From Verrucomicrobiota bacterium (GTDB lineage Bacteria; Verrucomicrobiota; Verrucomicrobiia; Verrucomicrobiales; Akkermansiaceae): DNA of 64,000 nt. The position numbers were made by a program, and so were the translations under genes. The notes below the pieces were generated by a model. It made no database searches. It was not told the origin of the DNA and was given only the letters and a program-made list of their open reading frames with translations. Positions within the stretch are counted from its first letter, which is position 1. Each line of letters starts with the position of its first letter. Below are positions 9,621 through 21,000 of the stretch, piece after piece. The DNA lies in NCBI GenBank assembly GCA_026397725.1, contig JAPLUI010000319.1, positions 16,081-80,080 of the forward strand, given 5' to 3'.

Positions 9621-12053
9621 TTACATATGCCAGACATCGAGTTCAAAAATGGACCACACTTGTTTCTTCGTCCCGGTCTGCTCAATCTTGATGTAGCGTC
9701 CGGTTTTTGTCGGGAACTTGGCCGTGGTGATTCCCCACCTCTCGCCGGTACCGGTAGCCACCGCGGTTCCCCAGTTGGTGTTGTCATCGGACACATAAAT
9801 GGCATATCCCACCGGGCTGTCATAAATCGCCCAGACATGATCCATGACGATCTTGTTGAAACTCTGGCGTTGCTTCATGTCAATGGCAAACCATTGTCCC
9901 GGAACTTGATCCGTCATCGTCCGCCAGCCAGTCCAATGATCTCCATCAATGGCATTCGCCGCACTGGCATCTACTGTCACCATTTGGTTGCCCCAGGGAC
10001 CCGATTCGTACGTTTGATGATCCGTGGAGGCTGATACGCTCCATAGCTTCTTGTTCAGTTTAACGCCGGGTTTTTCGGCTACTCCGGGTTGTTTCGGCGT
10101 TGTCATCTTCACGCCTCCTTGCCCGACGAAATTCCACGTCCCGGGCTTCACTTTGAATGTCACATACTTTGCATCCTCGCCGTTGAACGAGACCCCCTCA
10201 ACGCTGCCTGATGATGAACCCTTCCAGAGTGCCGCCCCATTGACTGTTATCGAATCCAGTTTGGTGAATGAACTCTTTGGAATGCCAATGATGGCCGTTG
10301 TATTTGCGGGAGACGTTAGGGACAGACTGTATTTTGACGCGGATTTCCTGATCGAAACCGCCACCTGCCCCTGCACCGTCGGAACCGTGGTATCAATCGA
10401 TGTAAGAAACGCCTCTTGCGGCAATACATGATAGAGAGTCCAGCCCGGACTTTCCGGGGCCACACCCGCGATGAATTTGGAGAGGATGGTATTGGGAACA
10501 TTCCAGGCGTGGTTCAGCGTCACGTAATTAACGGAATCCGTGCCCTTTCTAATGTCAAAGGCCCTCTCCATATACTCCCATAACGTCGTGAAACTGGCGT
10601 CGATCTGCCCCCGGTATCGGTTCGCCATCCGGAGCAAGGCTTGCTCCTGTCTGCCCATCACACACAGCGCCTCCATCACCCAGCGTTCAAAATAGGGACC
10701 GCAATTGCCGTTTGTTCCTATCAGGCTGGTGATCACATTCCACTTCGAGCTGTCCGCCAGCCCAGCGCATACCGCCATCGCATTGGCCCGTTCGTCAAGA
10801 TCCGTCCCCGACCGATACCCGTCCTCTTTCCAGAATACCCGGTCGAAGTTTTTCCTGATGCTGTCGAGCTTGGCGTCCATCGCGGGGATATCCTCAGCAT
10901 GTCCGGCCGCCTGCGCCATCTTCTTCAGGGCGGATAACGCACCAAAATACTCTGCAACCTGGATCACATTCACGTCTGTTTTTCCCGTTCCCCAGTCATA
11001 CCATTCATTCACATCGACCGCATCGGCGGTCAGTAACCGATGATCCGGCAGCCCGTTGGCCCCGATGTTGTACAGGTCGAGATACTTTTTTGTTTTTGGA
11101 TAGATGGATTTGAGTGTTTCGAGATCGCCGGTGTGAAGATAATAGGTCCAGTCGCCATATTCGCCGCGGGCAATTAAATTTTGCCCGGCCATCATGCCAA
11201 CCTGGCCTGAAAGGATGAATTTCTTGGCGAGATTGTGTGATGACGTATCGAATGCGTAGAAGCACTCCTCCATTTCCAGAACCGCATCCCCGAGCCATTC
11301 GCTCCGCTCCCTGTCAGGGCAGTCCATGTAAGAAGAGCGCATGCAGAGATAGCAGGTCCTGGTGGCCTTTTGCCATAGTGTGGTATAATCACTGTCATTG
11401 CATGAAAATGAGCCTTCGACCCTGGTGTCATATCCGGTCTCCCGGAATTTCACCGCGACGACGGTCATGCCGGCAGGGATGGTATAGCATGCGCCCTCAC
11501 CGCTGACCCACTCCGGCACTTCGTAAACCTGATTCCCAGCGACGCTCGTATATTCCTGAGTCTTTTGCCTGGCGTGTACCAGCGGGTTGGTTGAATCAAA
11601 TCCGATAACCTTGCCGGCCGCGTCGGCCTTTACCTGTATCCATGCCGTGTATTGAGCGTTGTAGGGCAGTTGGCAGACAAGCTTCCAGGGATTCGTTTCC
11701 GCGTGCGGCGAATCCTTTGATGTGTAGACATACTCTTTCAGCCCATAGTCATGGATACCTTCAGCTCTATAGGTCGCCTTGATGATTGTCAGCGGATTGT
11801 CAGCCGAACCCTTGATCTCAAGGACGCCCCCCTCGCCAACTGCCTTCTTGCCAATCTTGTCGCCAAGTCTGAACTCGACAACGAGTTCCTTTCTCTGCCC
11901 CATCTGTGGGTCCCCGAAGGTGTTACTTGCAGCAAACGAAAGCGCATTGTCCTTCACCGCCTCCCTGGCCTTGTCCGTAACATCAATCGGAGCCGCAATC
12001 GCATTGGACAACCCCGTCAACAGTCCTAACATTAACAAGCAAATTCTTCTCAT
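9621..12053 (-). CDS. GH78-like alpha-L-rhamnosidase with C-terminal discoidin (CBM32-like) domain
   Basis: Exported 810-residue enzyme. The start at 12053 is preferred over an in-frame upstream codon because it gives a clean signal peptide (MRRICLLMLGLLTGLSNAIAA) and has AGGA 9 bases upstream. The barrel (about 200-560) contains DCPDRERSEWLGDA, equivalent to the catalytic block of GH78, and the barrel helices continue to TTLWEYMERAF and LNHAWNVP. A beta domain (about 565-650) follows. Residues 665-810 form an F5/8-type C domain ending in GRYIKIEQTGTK and FELDVW, expected to bind sugar. The protein is diverged from the other two GH78-type genes of the operon, so it likely acts on a different linkage. 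It lies 23 bases after the GH106 gene. Family assignment is good; substrate is unknown. Confidence 0.82.
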   Translation of the reverse strand: MRRICLLMLGLLTGLSNAIAAPIDVTDKAREAVKDNALSFAASNTFGDPQMGQRKELVVEFRLGDKIGKKAVGEGGVLEIKGSADNPLTIIKATYRAEGIHDYGLKEYVYTSKDSPHAETNPWKLVCQLPYNAQYTAWIQVKADAAGKVIGFDSTNPLVHARQKTQEYTSVAGNQVYEVPEWVSGEGACYTIPAGMTVVAVKFRETGYDTRVEGSFSCNDSDYTTLWQKATRTCYLCMRSSYMDCPDRERSEWLGDAVLEMEECFYAFDTSSHNLAKKFILSGQVGMMAGQNLIARGEYGDWTYYLHTGDLETLKSIYPKTKKYLDLYNIGANGLPDHRLLTADAVDVNEWYDWGTGKTDVNVIQVAEYFGALSALKKMAQAAGHAEDIPAMDAKLDSIRKNFDRVFWKEDGYRSGTDLDERANAMAVCAGLADSSKWNVITSLIGTNGNCGPYFERWVMEALCVMGRQEQALLRMANRYRGQIDASFTTLWEYMERAFDIRKGTDSVNYVTLNHAWNVPNTILSKFIAGVAPESPGWTLYHVLPQEAFLTSIDTTVPTVQGQVAVSIRKSASKYSLSLTSPANTTAIIGIPKSSFTKLDSITVNGAALWKGSSSGSVEGVSFNGEDAKYVTFKVKPGTWNFVGQGGVKMTTPKQPGVAEKPGVKLNKKLWSVSASTDHQTYESGPWGNQMVTVDASAANAIDGDHWTGWRTMTDQVPGQWFAIDMKQRQSFNKIVMDHVWAIYDSPVGYAIYVSDDNTNWGTAVATGTGERWGITTAKFPTKTGRYIKIEQTGTKKQVWSIFELDVWHM

Positions 12054-12076
12054 TCTGTTTATTCCTGTAATTGTCG
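12054..12076 (-). promoter_or_regulatory. Translation leader with AGGA box deciding the start at 12053
   Basis: The 23-base spacer after the GH106 stop codon carries CAGGAATAAACAG directly before the ATG. It matches the spacer at 9591-9620, which suggests duplication or conservation of a leader inside the operon. Confidence 0.55.
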
Positions 12077-15000
12077 TTATTTCACTTCGACCCAAGCGCC
12101 TGTCCTGATCGTCACCGGCCCGAGCAGCCCCGAGGGCTGCAGCGAGCTGCCCTTATAGTAACCTTTCAAGGTGGTGAATGTCACGCGATCCTTTGACGGC
12201 CGCGGTGTGCCCTTGACCAACCAGTCGGGCCAACTCTTGATCAGAAAGTCGAAATCGGCGTCGTCTGGAAACTGCTCATCGCCAATGAGCCGGTTGGGCC
12301 ACAGGTTCGTCACGCGCACCTCCAGTTCGTTCGCGCCGGAACGCAGCGCCTCGGAAATATCCACGCGGAACGGCGGCTTCCACAGGATGCCAAGATCCTT
12401 GCCGTTGAGTTTCACCTCGGCAATCACCTCGACGCGGCCGAGGTCGAGAAGGATTGGAGATCGCGGATCGCGGATTGAAGATGAGGGAAGATCGAAGCTT
12501 TTCCGATAGGTGGCGGTGCCGGAAAAATACTTGATTCCGGCATCCACGTGGTCCGGCCACGAGATCAATTGATCGAACGAGGTCTTCGGCGGCGCGCCCA
12601 CGGGTGATTTGAACTCCAATTGCCACGGCCCTGCCAGGTCCACGACTGCCGGCACCGTCGGCACCGTGACGGTCTTCGCCGAACCGGTGGCCGTCTTCAG
12701 CGAATAGTCGCCGCTTTCCCAAGCCACGAGGCGCGTCGCGCCCTTTCCTGTGACCAGGCGCGGCGAGGGAGGAGGGATTTTCCACGTCACATCCCGTGGC
12801 AGGCACAGCTCGGCATCCGCGCCCACGGTGAGACTCCTGGGGATTCCGTCCACGGTACACCACACGCGCAGATGCTTGGGCAGGATCACCTTGGGGACGC
12901 CTTCGCCTAACACTTTGGAGGGAGTCACCTTCAGCATGCCGTCCTTCATTTGTGCGACGAGCTTGTCGGTGACGTCCTCCGAATAGGAATAGGGCACGCC
13001 ATTCTGCTTTTCGTCGAACTTGCCGTAAATGGCCCGCAGGAATTTGGCCGGGGCCGCTCCGTTAGACGCCTGTGGAAGTTCGACCGAACCACCTTCGCCG
13101 CCAACCACCATCTGCTCCTTGCCGTCCATCTCGTAGGCAACGCGTGTCTGCTTGGGAGATCCCCCGGCAGGATCACCCGCACCGAGATTTGCCAGATGAA
13201 TGACCTGCCGGCCATTCACGACCTCTTGCCGGACTTTGTGGGAAACATCCACCATCGTGGTGCCCTCGAAGGTGAGCGCGCCATAGATCGCCTTGCTGAT
13301 CACGAGTTTGGGTGCCGGACGGTTTGCCGCCACTGTCGTGTTCTCGATCGCCACCAGCGGATCGGCCGGCGCGGTGGCCGGACGGCGGAAGACCACAAAC
13401 ACCGATTCTTCCGCATCGAGATTGAGCGTCACGGCCGTGCGGCCGTCTTTCACGCACCACAGCGACGCCGGCTCGATGACACCGGCGTCCGCATGCCATA
13501 GTTCCGGTTGCCGACCGACGGCGCGGAAGAGGCATTCGACGGACCGGCCCTTCGGTTCCTGATTGGAAATGAAATAGATATCCGCCTCCGCCAGAGCGCG
13601 ATGAATATGTTTGATCCCGGCGCCATCGACGGCCTGGAAATCCGGCTTCACCTCCATGGACGCCAGAATGGTCCTCGTATCACGGTTCCACATCACGCGT
13701 CCGGCGCCGAACGCGTGTTCGCCTGCCTCCTTCAGTCCTTCCGTGCCCCAGACCTCATCGGCGATCTTCCTGACCTCGGCGTCACACGCCGGGAAATCCT
13801 GGAGGCTCGGCGAGCGCTCCGGTTTCGGACCGAGCACCGTGGCACCAGCCTTGACCAGTTCGCGGATCTTGCGCGCCACCTTGGGAGTCATCCAAATCGT
13901 GTCCGGCATCACTAACAATCTATAACTCATCGCCGGGCCGCTCTTGGATGGGCCAACGGGTGTCGTCACGCACCCGTCCTTCACCCCGAGCGACGTGATG
14001 AGATCCGAGCTGCAAACATCATAGTCATAACCTGCGGACTTGATGTCCTCGCGATTCATCATTCCGCTAGGCGATGCCTCGCCAGCAAAAAAGAGGACAT
14101 CGGCCGCAAACTTTCCCTGCTGGAGCAGATATTGCGAACGCGCGCAATAGCTCAGCCACGCGCGGCTTTGCTCCCACCAGGTGACGGTGCGCTCAAAATG
14201 CATGCCCCAGTAGCCCATGGTCATGCCGGGAAACTTGTCGAGCCAAGGCTGATGCGCATAGCGGTGGATCGTTAGACGGTTGACGCCCGCGCTCCACACC
14301 AAGTCGCCGAGACGCTTGAGTTGGGCGGGATGGTTTTTCCATCTGCCGTCCTCAGGCATCGCGGTGAACGCTTCGACCCCGACGATGCCGATGCCATGCG
14401 TATGAGCCGACGAGGCCGCCAGTTTTACGGAACTGGGTTCATCGCGGCCATTCTTGACCCAAAACTCACCCATCAGCACGTCGGCCTTCGCGCCGACCTG
14501 CAGGCATTCGAAGGGACCATCATAAGGTTCCATCGCAGACTTCAGCCCGTGCTTCCGGCATAACTCGGAGAAATACTGGTAGTAGTTTTCGGCGAACAGA
14601 TCGCCCTGGACGCAGCGGAAATCCCACAGGAACCGCTCGCTCGTCTCGCTGTTAGTAACCACGCGGCCGCTCAGCGCGGGCAGGAATGGCAGCAGGTCAT
14701 AACCGCAGCGGCGGCGGAATTCCTCGCGCATTTTCGGCGTCCAGTTCTGGCTACCGACCTCGTAACTGTCGATGACGCAGTTGTTGAGCCCGTGCCCGGC
14801 GAGTGGCCCGAGCTTTTTCAGGATCGGCTCGATGGCCCCGGCCCAGTGCGCGTCAAACGCCTCGGCACTCAGCTTGTCGCATTCCAGGCCCTGGCCGGAC
14901 GGCGGCGAGTGTACGTTGTTAGCGCCCGTCGGCGTGTAGCCGATGCGCAGGATCGACCAGTCGCCAGCGGGGACATCCCAAACGAGATGTCCGTCGGCGG

Positions 15001-15682
15001 CCAGCTTGTCCGTTAGGTTCACCACGCCGGTCTGCGGGATCGCGGCCTCAACCGGCAGCGCGACGGGTTTCGGCATCTGGCCATAGCCTGAATCGAAAAG
15101 CGCTTTGCCCCGAAATCCTTCGATAGCCGTCTTGTCGTCGCGCGGTGTCGGAAAAGCCAACACCGCGATGTCGCGATAGAATCCATTTTCATAGCCTGTT
15201 CCGCTGCGGGTCTCCGGCTGTTTGAGCGCCCCGTCGAAGCGGACGGGGCCTTTCGCGCGGGTCTCGCTGATGGTGACCATCTGCATCGATTGCTCCGGCT
15301 TGATCCATGGTCCGCCGCTGTTCGACCAACCACCGGCTTGTTGGATTCCGAGATCCAGCCCAAGCCTTTCCGATTCGGCGGCGGCATGCTTGACCAGGTC
15401 CAGCCACTGCGGACTCATGAACGGCGCGGGCCCGGCCGGCAAATCCTCCGAGAGATTGAAGATCTGCGCGCCGCCCACGCCCACGCGTTTCATCGCCTCG
15501 AGGTCGGCCGTGATTCCTTCGCGGGTGACATTGCCCTGAAGCCAGTGCCACCAGACCTGGTTCTTGGCGGCATCCGGCGGCTGGGCAAATCCATTTTCCA
15601 ACTTGTCTGTCTCTGCCTGCGCAATCATCGCACTCGCAAACACCGCACTCATCAACGCCATTCCTGCCACTGCAATTTTCAT
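12077..15682 (-). CDS. GH106-type alpha-L-rhamnosidase
   Basis: Exported protein of 1201 residues. The start at 15682 is chosen because it gives a signal peptide (MKIAVAGMALMSAVFASAMIAQA) and AAGGA lies upstream; an upstream in-frame ATG at 15754 would overlap the preceding gene. The mature N terminus (FAQPPDAAKNQVWWHWLQGNV then ITADLEAMKRVGVGGAQIF) is the typical opening of GH106 enzymes, which are large inverting alpha-L-rhamnosidases known from rhamnogalacturonan utilisation. A C-terminal jelly-roll, GH2-type sugar-binding domain (about 1030-1190) includes GRVEVIAEVKLNGKDLGILWKPP and ELEVRVTNLWPNRLIGDEQ. Length is normal for GH106. It lies 19 bases after the second GH106-like gene, so the two are co-transcribed. 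Confidence 0.88.
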   Translation of the reverse strand: MKIAVAGMALMSAVFASAMIAQAETDKLENGFAQPPDAAKNQVWWHWLQGNVTREGITADLEAMKRVGVGGAQIFNLSEDLPAGPAPFMSPQWLDLVKHAAAESERLGLDLGIQQAGGWSNSGGPWIKPEQSMQMVTISETRAKGPVRFDGALKQPETRSGTGYENGFYRDIAVLAFPTPRDDKTAIEGFRGKALFDSGYGQMPKPVALPVEAAIPQTGVVNLTDKLAADGHLVWDVPAGDWSILRIGYTPTGANNVHSPPSGQGLECDKLSAEAFDAHWAGAIEPILKKLGPLAGHGLNNCVIDSYEVGSQNWTPKMREEFRRRCGYDLLPFLPALSGRVVTNSETSERFLWDFRCVQGDLFAENYYQYFSELCRKHGLKSAMEPYDGPFECLQVGAKADVLMGEFWVKNGRDEPSSVKLAASSAHTHGIGIVGVEAFTAMPEDGRWKNHPAQLKRLGDLVWSAGVNRLTIHRYAHQPWLDKFPGMTMGYWGMHFERTVTWWEQSRAWLSYCARSQYLLQQGKFAADVLFFAGEASPSGMMNREDIKSAGYDYDVCSSDLITSLGVKDGCVTTPVGPSKSGPAMSYRLLVMPDTIWMTPKVARKIRELVKAGATVLGPKPERSPSLQDFPACDAEVRKIADEVWGTEGLKEAGEHAFGAGRVMWNRDTRTILASMEVKPDFQAVDGAGIKHIHRALAEADIYFISNQEPKGRSVECLFRAVGRQPELWHADAGVIEPASLWCVKDGRTAVTLNLDAEESVFVVFRRPATAPADPLVAIENTTVAANRPAPKLVISKAIYGALTFEGTTMVDVSHKVRQEVVNGRQVIHLANLGAGDPAGGSPKQTRVAYEMDGKEQMVVGGEGGSVELPQASNGAAPAKFLRAIYGKFDEKQNGVPYSYSEDVTDKLVAQMKDGMLKVTPSKVLGEGVPKVILPKHLRVWCTVDGIPRSLTVGADAELCLPRDVTWKIPPPSPRLVTGKGATRLVAWESGDYSLKTATGSAKTVTVPTVPAVVDLAGPWQLEFKSPVGAPPKTSFDQLISWPDHVDAGIKYFSGTATYRKSFDLPSSSIRDPRSPILLDLGRVEVIAEVKLNGKDLGILWKPPFRVDISEALRSGANELEVRVTNLWPNRLIGDEQFPDDADFDFLIKSWPDWLVKGTPRPSKDRVTFTTLKGYYKGSSLQPSGLLGPVTIRTGAWVEVK

Positions 15683-15701
15683 GATCTGCCGGTTGTCCTT
15701 G

Positions 15702-18029
15702 TCATTTTCCCATCGAACTCGAATGTCTGACAAAAACCGACGTGTTTGCGTCAAGTTTGAGTTGGATGCGGGTTACATCCTGTCCGTCCTGCTTGAGGTT
15801 TTGAAAAGATACGGCACCGATCGCGCCGGTATGCGGATCCCACAGTTCCGGTTGCAGCTTTCCCTTCAGCCGTACCCAGGTGTTGATGCTGTCGTCGCTC
15901 GAGTTGGCGAAGAAATAATAATCCGCGTTGTCCCGGACCTTGTGGATATAGGCCAGCTTGCCCTTGGCGCTCTTGATGGCGATGTCGTCCTCAAAGCGGA
16001 CATCCCAGACCGCCACGGCCTCATTGAGGACGGCTGCCAGCCGGCTGGTGCCTTCAACCCCCTCGTCGATGTTAGGCACGAAATAGGCCTTGCCTCCGGC
16101 CGCGTTGCTGTTCTTGGTATAGGGGTGCCCTGGCTTGTTAGGGTCGAGACCGAAAATGTCCTGGACCAGTTTCGCGACCTGCGCATCCTTGCCGAGTTCG
16201 GCGGACTTCACCGGCAGCCTGGCGGTGCTGATGACCGTGCCGCCATGGTCGTAAAACTCCTTGGCCTTCTGCAGCGTCGACAGATTGATCGCTCCGGGCT
16301 CGTGCTTGCCGGGAAGGATCAGGACTTTGTATTGCTCATGGTTGACCTTGTTGTTGAGATTGAGCGTGTGGTTGGCCGGATCGACCGTGCATTTTTCATC
16401 CAGCACTTCTGGATGCATGAAGGTGAAGTCGCGCCGGATGATATGGGTCAGCCGCTCGCCCACGTTGAGGTATTCGGGGTCCGTCCCTTCCTGCCCGAAA
16501 TAACAATCGGCATAAATCGCCGTGATCGGATAGAGCACCGCGATGTCCGCGACATGGCGGCCACCCTGCAGGATGATCTGGCAGCGTGCGGCCCACGTGT
16601 TGTATTCTGGCAGGCTGGCTGCGACAATCGGGTTTCGCCAGGAAATTTCCGGCGGCGTTGGCACATTGGGATGGGCATACCAAACGCCGTGCGGGATAAT
16701 CAGGTTGATGCCGCGGGCATAAAGTTCCATGGCGGTGCGATAGAGCAAGTCCGGCGTGAAATCAGCCTCCTTCCAACCCTCGAAAGCGCCGTAGGTCTCG
16801 CACTGCAGAATCGGCTTGTCATAAAGAAACGCCGCAGAGCCCGCCAGCTTGTAGCCGTCGCGCTTGGAGCCGTAGGCGCCGATCACGTCGAGCAGCGGGC
16901 GTTGCGCGTGCTTATAGAACTTGATCGCGTCGCCGGAGAACCCCATGGGAGAAACCTCGTAGTCGCCGGCCGGATGACCGGAGGCGTCGATCTTGTGCGC
17001 CGCGCACCACGCGGCGACCCGCTTCACAAATACTTCGGAGAGCAATTCCGCGCGCAGGCCGAAGAGCATGCTGCGGGCCGCTGCGGTTGCGGGGCCGATG
17101 TCATACCACATCGCCGGATAATACTCGACCGGACTCATGCCGAATTTCTTTTTGAACAGCGCATTGTATCCATCCGTCCAGCAGCGGCGGTCGTTGCCGT
17201 TCCAGACATCGGGGCTGGCCTGATAGAGCGAGATGTCATCGTAAAAGGAACTCTTAATGGTCGTGCCGAAATGCTTTGGGAACTTGTCGTAAAACCGCTG
17301 GTAGGTGAGGCTGATCCATTTATCGACCGCCGCCGGGTTGAGATAATCGAGGTTGCCATTGGGGTCCTTTCGATTCATCGAAAGATCCCTGCGCGAGGAA
17401 AACATCATGATCTTCCAATTGCCCGCAGGCACCTTCCATGAGAGCTTGCCATTGTTAGCGCCCGCAGTGATGTCGATGCGTTTGGCGTGGTCGTCGTTGT
17501 TCATGGCCACGCAACCCATCATCACACCGGCGGGCACGTCCGCCTGATAGTCCTTGGGTCCGGTCACATCCTGTTCGGCCATGTTGATCTGCCGGGAACA
17601 AAACTCGGGATAGTTCTTGCCGATTTCGCCGCCGGCCGTTCCCGAAGGAAAGCCTTGGTCGTCGCAGAAGATCGCCCACATGCCCAGCTCGTCGAGTTTG
17701 GCGAGCAGGTGGCCGTATTTCTCCATGAATTCCGGTTCCGACCATTCGGTGACCGGCAGGATGGCCACACTCCCATAGCCATCCTTGTCGCGGAACTGGG
17801 TCAATTGGGAATCGATCACCGAATTCTCAATCTTGCCATTCAGCCAATACAGCGGCGTCGGACGATACTTTGGCGGTGGTTTGGCAAAATCGCCGGTGAT
17901 ATCGGCGGTCAGGATTGGGGTCGACAATGCCAGAACAAGACCTGTCATATTCATGATGGCCGGGAGCGGTCGTGACCGGGGGCGGACTGCAAGGACCGGC
18001 AGGTGACGGAAGCATGGATGAACCTTCAT
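15702..18029 (-). CDS. GH106-related glycoside hydrolase
   Basis: Exported protein of 775 residues related to the N-terminal and central part of GH106 enzymes. After the signal region it has FAKPPPKYRPTPLYWLNGKI, then IFCDDQGFPSGTAGGEIGKNYP and ITAGANNGKLSWKVPAGNWKI, all typical of the family. It lacks the C-terminal sugar-binding domain of its neighbour and is about 425 residues shorter. The start is uncertain. The ATG at 18029 gives a long basic leader before the hydrophobic segment, while an internal ATG at 17954 would give a short one; neither has a good ribosome-binding site. The spacing of 19 bases on both sides supports co-transcription. It may be a separate rhamnosidase specificity or a different glycosidase sharing the fold. 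Confidence 0.72.
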   Translation of the reverse strand: MKVHPCFRHLPVLAVRPRSRPLPAIMNMTGLVLALSTPILTADITGDFAKPPPKYRPTPLYWLNGKIENSVIDSQLTQFRDKDGYGSVAILPVTEWSEPEFMEKYGHLLAKLDELGMWAIFCDDQGFPSGTAGGEIGKNYPEFCSRQINMAEQDVTGPKDYQADVPAGVMMGCVAMNNDDHAKRIDITAGANNGKLSWKVPAGNWKIMMFSSRRDLSMNRKDPNGNLDYLNPAAVDKWISLTYQRFYDKFPKHFGTTIKSSFYDDISLYQASPDVWNGNDRRCWTDGYNALFKKKFGMSPVEYYPAMWYDIGPATAAARSMLFGLRAELLSEVFVKRVAAWCAAHKIDASGHPAGDYEVSPMGFSGDAIKFYKHAQRPLLDVIGAYGSKRDGYKLAGSAAFLYDKPILQCETYGAFEGWKEADFTPDLLYRTAMELYARGINLIIPHGVWYAHPNVPTPPEISWRNPIVAASLPEYNTWAARCQIILQGGRHVADIAVLYPITAIYADCYFGQEGTDPEYLNVGERLTHIIRRDFTFMHPEVLDEKCTVDPANHTLNLNNKVNHEQYKVLILPGKHEPGAINLSTLQKAKEFYDHGGTVISTARLPVKSAELGKDAQVAKLVQDIFGLDPNKPGHPYTKNSNAAGGKAYFVPNIDEGVEGTSRLAAVLNEAVAVWDVRFEDDIAIKSAKGKLAYIHKVRDNADYYFFANSSDDSINTWVRLKGKLQPELWDPHTGAIGAVSFQNLKQDGQDVTRIQLKLDANTSVFVRHSSSMGK

Positions 18030-18048
18030 TGGATGATTTGAACTTTGT

Positions 18049-21000
18049 TTAACCTTGATTCTTCAGAACCCCTTTGCCCTTGATGAACTTGGGAGCATTC
18101 GCCGCGCTATACGTGCCTGCGGGCTGCAGCTTGCCATCGAGATAGAGCTTGCTGATGCGCATTTCTCCTTTGAAGTTGAGATCCAGCATCGCGTCTTCAG
18201 AAAGACTGACTTCGGTCTTGTCACTCAGACTGCGGGGATTGGTGAGTGACAGGGTGCCCTGCTTGACGGTTGTCGGACCCGTGTAGCTGTTAGTACCAGA
18301 GAGCGACCAGGTGCCCTTGCCGGACTTCGTGAGCGAGGTGGTCGCTTTGCCCGCGCGGTCATAAGGATTGACGATGCTGCCAGCGAAATCGCCGGTGCCG
18401 GCGGAGTCACCGGTGAGCGCGATTTGTTTGTTAGAGCCATAACCGGAGATCCATAAATCACTGGTGAGCTTGAACAGGCCGCTGCCGGATTGGTCGAACG
18501 TCATGGTGGAATTCTTGCCCACCAGATTGATCACGCGGTCGGTGGTTTCGCCCGTGCCCGTATAAATCAGCGCGCACTCGCCGTCCTTCCCCTCTTCACC
18601 GATGACGATCTCGCCGGCCTCGATGTCCGTCGGCGTGCCGAGGCTGCTGCTGGTCTTACCCTTGACGACGCTGTTGAGCGAGGCCACGCTGAGCGTGCCG
18701 CTCTCCAGGATCGTCTGGCTGGAATAGGTGTTTTTGCCAGAGAGCTGAAGCGTGCCGGCGCCGCTCTTCTTGATGATAAACGGTCCGCCTCCGGCTCCCT
18801 TTGAATTCGCAATGTCAGCCGAAACGGTGACGGATTCATTGGTATGGGTCACGTCCAAACAGAGAACCGAACCCGCCATCATGCCATTGCTGTTGATCGA
18901 CGTCGTGAGCTTCTTGAGCAACCTTCCAACCTGATCGCCGGTGAACTCGCCGGGGCCGCCTGCGCTAAGCGAAAGCGTGGCCGTTTTTGAGACAATGATG
19001 TTCGCCGGGGTCCACTTCGTCGAATCCGCATTGTAAAGCGCCACGGCTTTTTTCACGGCGATCGCCCCCTTGAGGATGGTGGTCGGACCGGTGTAGGTGT
19101 TTGTGCCGTAGAGGGACACAACGCCTTTGTTGATAATGCTCCAGGTCGACCAGGTGCCTATCATGGTGAGACCGCCGGGGCCGCTGATGCCACCACTCGT
19201 CTGATTGAAACTGGCGGATCCGTCTAGCATGGCGATCCCGTTGAGTGTGATGGGGGCGTTCCACTCCGTGCTGCCACCGGCGATGCGTCCGCCATTCACA
19301 ATCAAAGGATTGGTCATTTTGCCACAAACAAGCTGGCCGCCATTCAGGGTGACAGGACCCGTTCCAAGCGGCTGTTCTTTACAATACTGCAAGACCCGCC
19401 CCCCGTTGATGATGGTTCCCCCGCTGTAGGTATTGGTTCCCTTGGTGGCAATGAACAAGGTGCTGAAATTCGAGTCAGCCCCGCCGTCAAAGACCGTGCC
19501 GTGTCCGTCGTAGGTCAAGCGACCATCGCCGGAGATGACTCCACTCACCGCCAGGAAGCATCGCTCAGGGGAAACCACGTGAATGTCTGATGCGAGTTTG
19601 ATGGGCACATCAAGCCCATCCTTCTGACTGAGAAAGCGCTGCATGATTCCAGGCAGAACGCCGGCGGCGGTGTTTTTGGCAAAGGTCAGGCTCTTTCCGG
19701 TCAAACTAATATTCCCATGATCCTTTTTCTCCAAATTGAGTTGATTGATCAGAAAGCCATCGGCAAGGTCGTGGGTGACATCATTCTTACCGGGCTGGTT
19801 GAATGTTAGAACATAATCATCCCGACCGTCGACAATGGGTGCGGATCCGCTGACCAGGTTGTTCGACCATTGCGATGCATCGCTCCAATTGCCAGTCTCC
19901 GCCTTGCCCCAGGTGAAGGTGTTCGGCTTGCCGCTCTTGACCACGGCAACGGTATAGACCTGTGATGAACCATCCTGGGCCGTAACGGTGTAGGTCTGCG
20001 GTTTGGTGAAATCACGCGGCGTGCCCGATGCCGGAACCACCTGGGCTAATGGCGATACCGTCAAGGTTGGCGCGAGTTTTGTCACATCGGTGTTGATGGG
20101 CATAGACACACCCATGCGGGTGCTGGAAATCGGGATTGAACCCGCACCCGGCATGACAAATTCCAGCATGTCTTTGTCGGTACTGGCAGCTACCTTGTTC
20201 ACAATCACGGTATAGATCGTCGCTGAACCGTCCTTGAAGGTAAGAGTGTACTCCTGCGGCTTGCTAAAGTCCCTGGCGACTTCCGGTTTCGGAGCGATCG
20301 AGGCACCATCAGGCAACCGCACGACGGGCGCGATGGCGGTCACATCCAGAGCGTAGGGAACGGTCACACGAATCGTTGCTTTTTCAATTTGACCGCCAGG
20401 CAGGTTGGGGAAACCAAAATGTTGAAGTTCATTGGCAGAATTTGCATAAGGCTTGATTTCTTCCGCGAGCCTAACAGGCTCTGTGTCCTTGAACTCTTTG
20501 GCTGTCGGCGGCAGTTTGGAGGCTTTAACCGGATCCACATATTCGGCCAGATCGCGCAAGGCGATGACTTTGTACTTATTGTCCTTCAAATACTGCATCT
20601 GCTCCTTGAATACCGCGGGGTCCACCGAGCAAGGCGGATGTTCCATGTCCGGCACGCCGTGATACATAATCACTATGATCCTGCCGCCGGCTGCCTGCCG
20701 CACCATTTTGACAAAGTCCGGCATGTTGGAGAGTCCCACGGATGGAATATCGAAACCGTTGTCCACCGTCGGCCGGTAGGGCCGGCTATAGCCGCCGCGC
20801 GCGAAAAGATAGCCGCTCGACACCAGAGCCGGGACATCTGTCATGGCCGCCCCGCCAAGGGGCCACGTGATAGTCGTCGGCTTGGGAACATGGTTCGACA
20901 GCAGCTCATCCTCCATTCCCATCATGGCCCCAAGACCCGAGAAATGACCCGCCGAGTGGTTGCCGACTTCAAGGCCCCCGTCGGCCATGGCCTTCATCTG

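Noticed and set aside
15564..17441. Long plus-strand frame (625 codons) opposite the GH106-like genes
   Set aside because: It is antisense to well-recognised GH106 proteins; GC-rich codon bias leaves the opposite strand open. The same holds for 5189-6301, 8739-10034 and 31843-33081.
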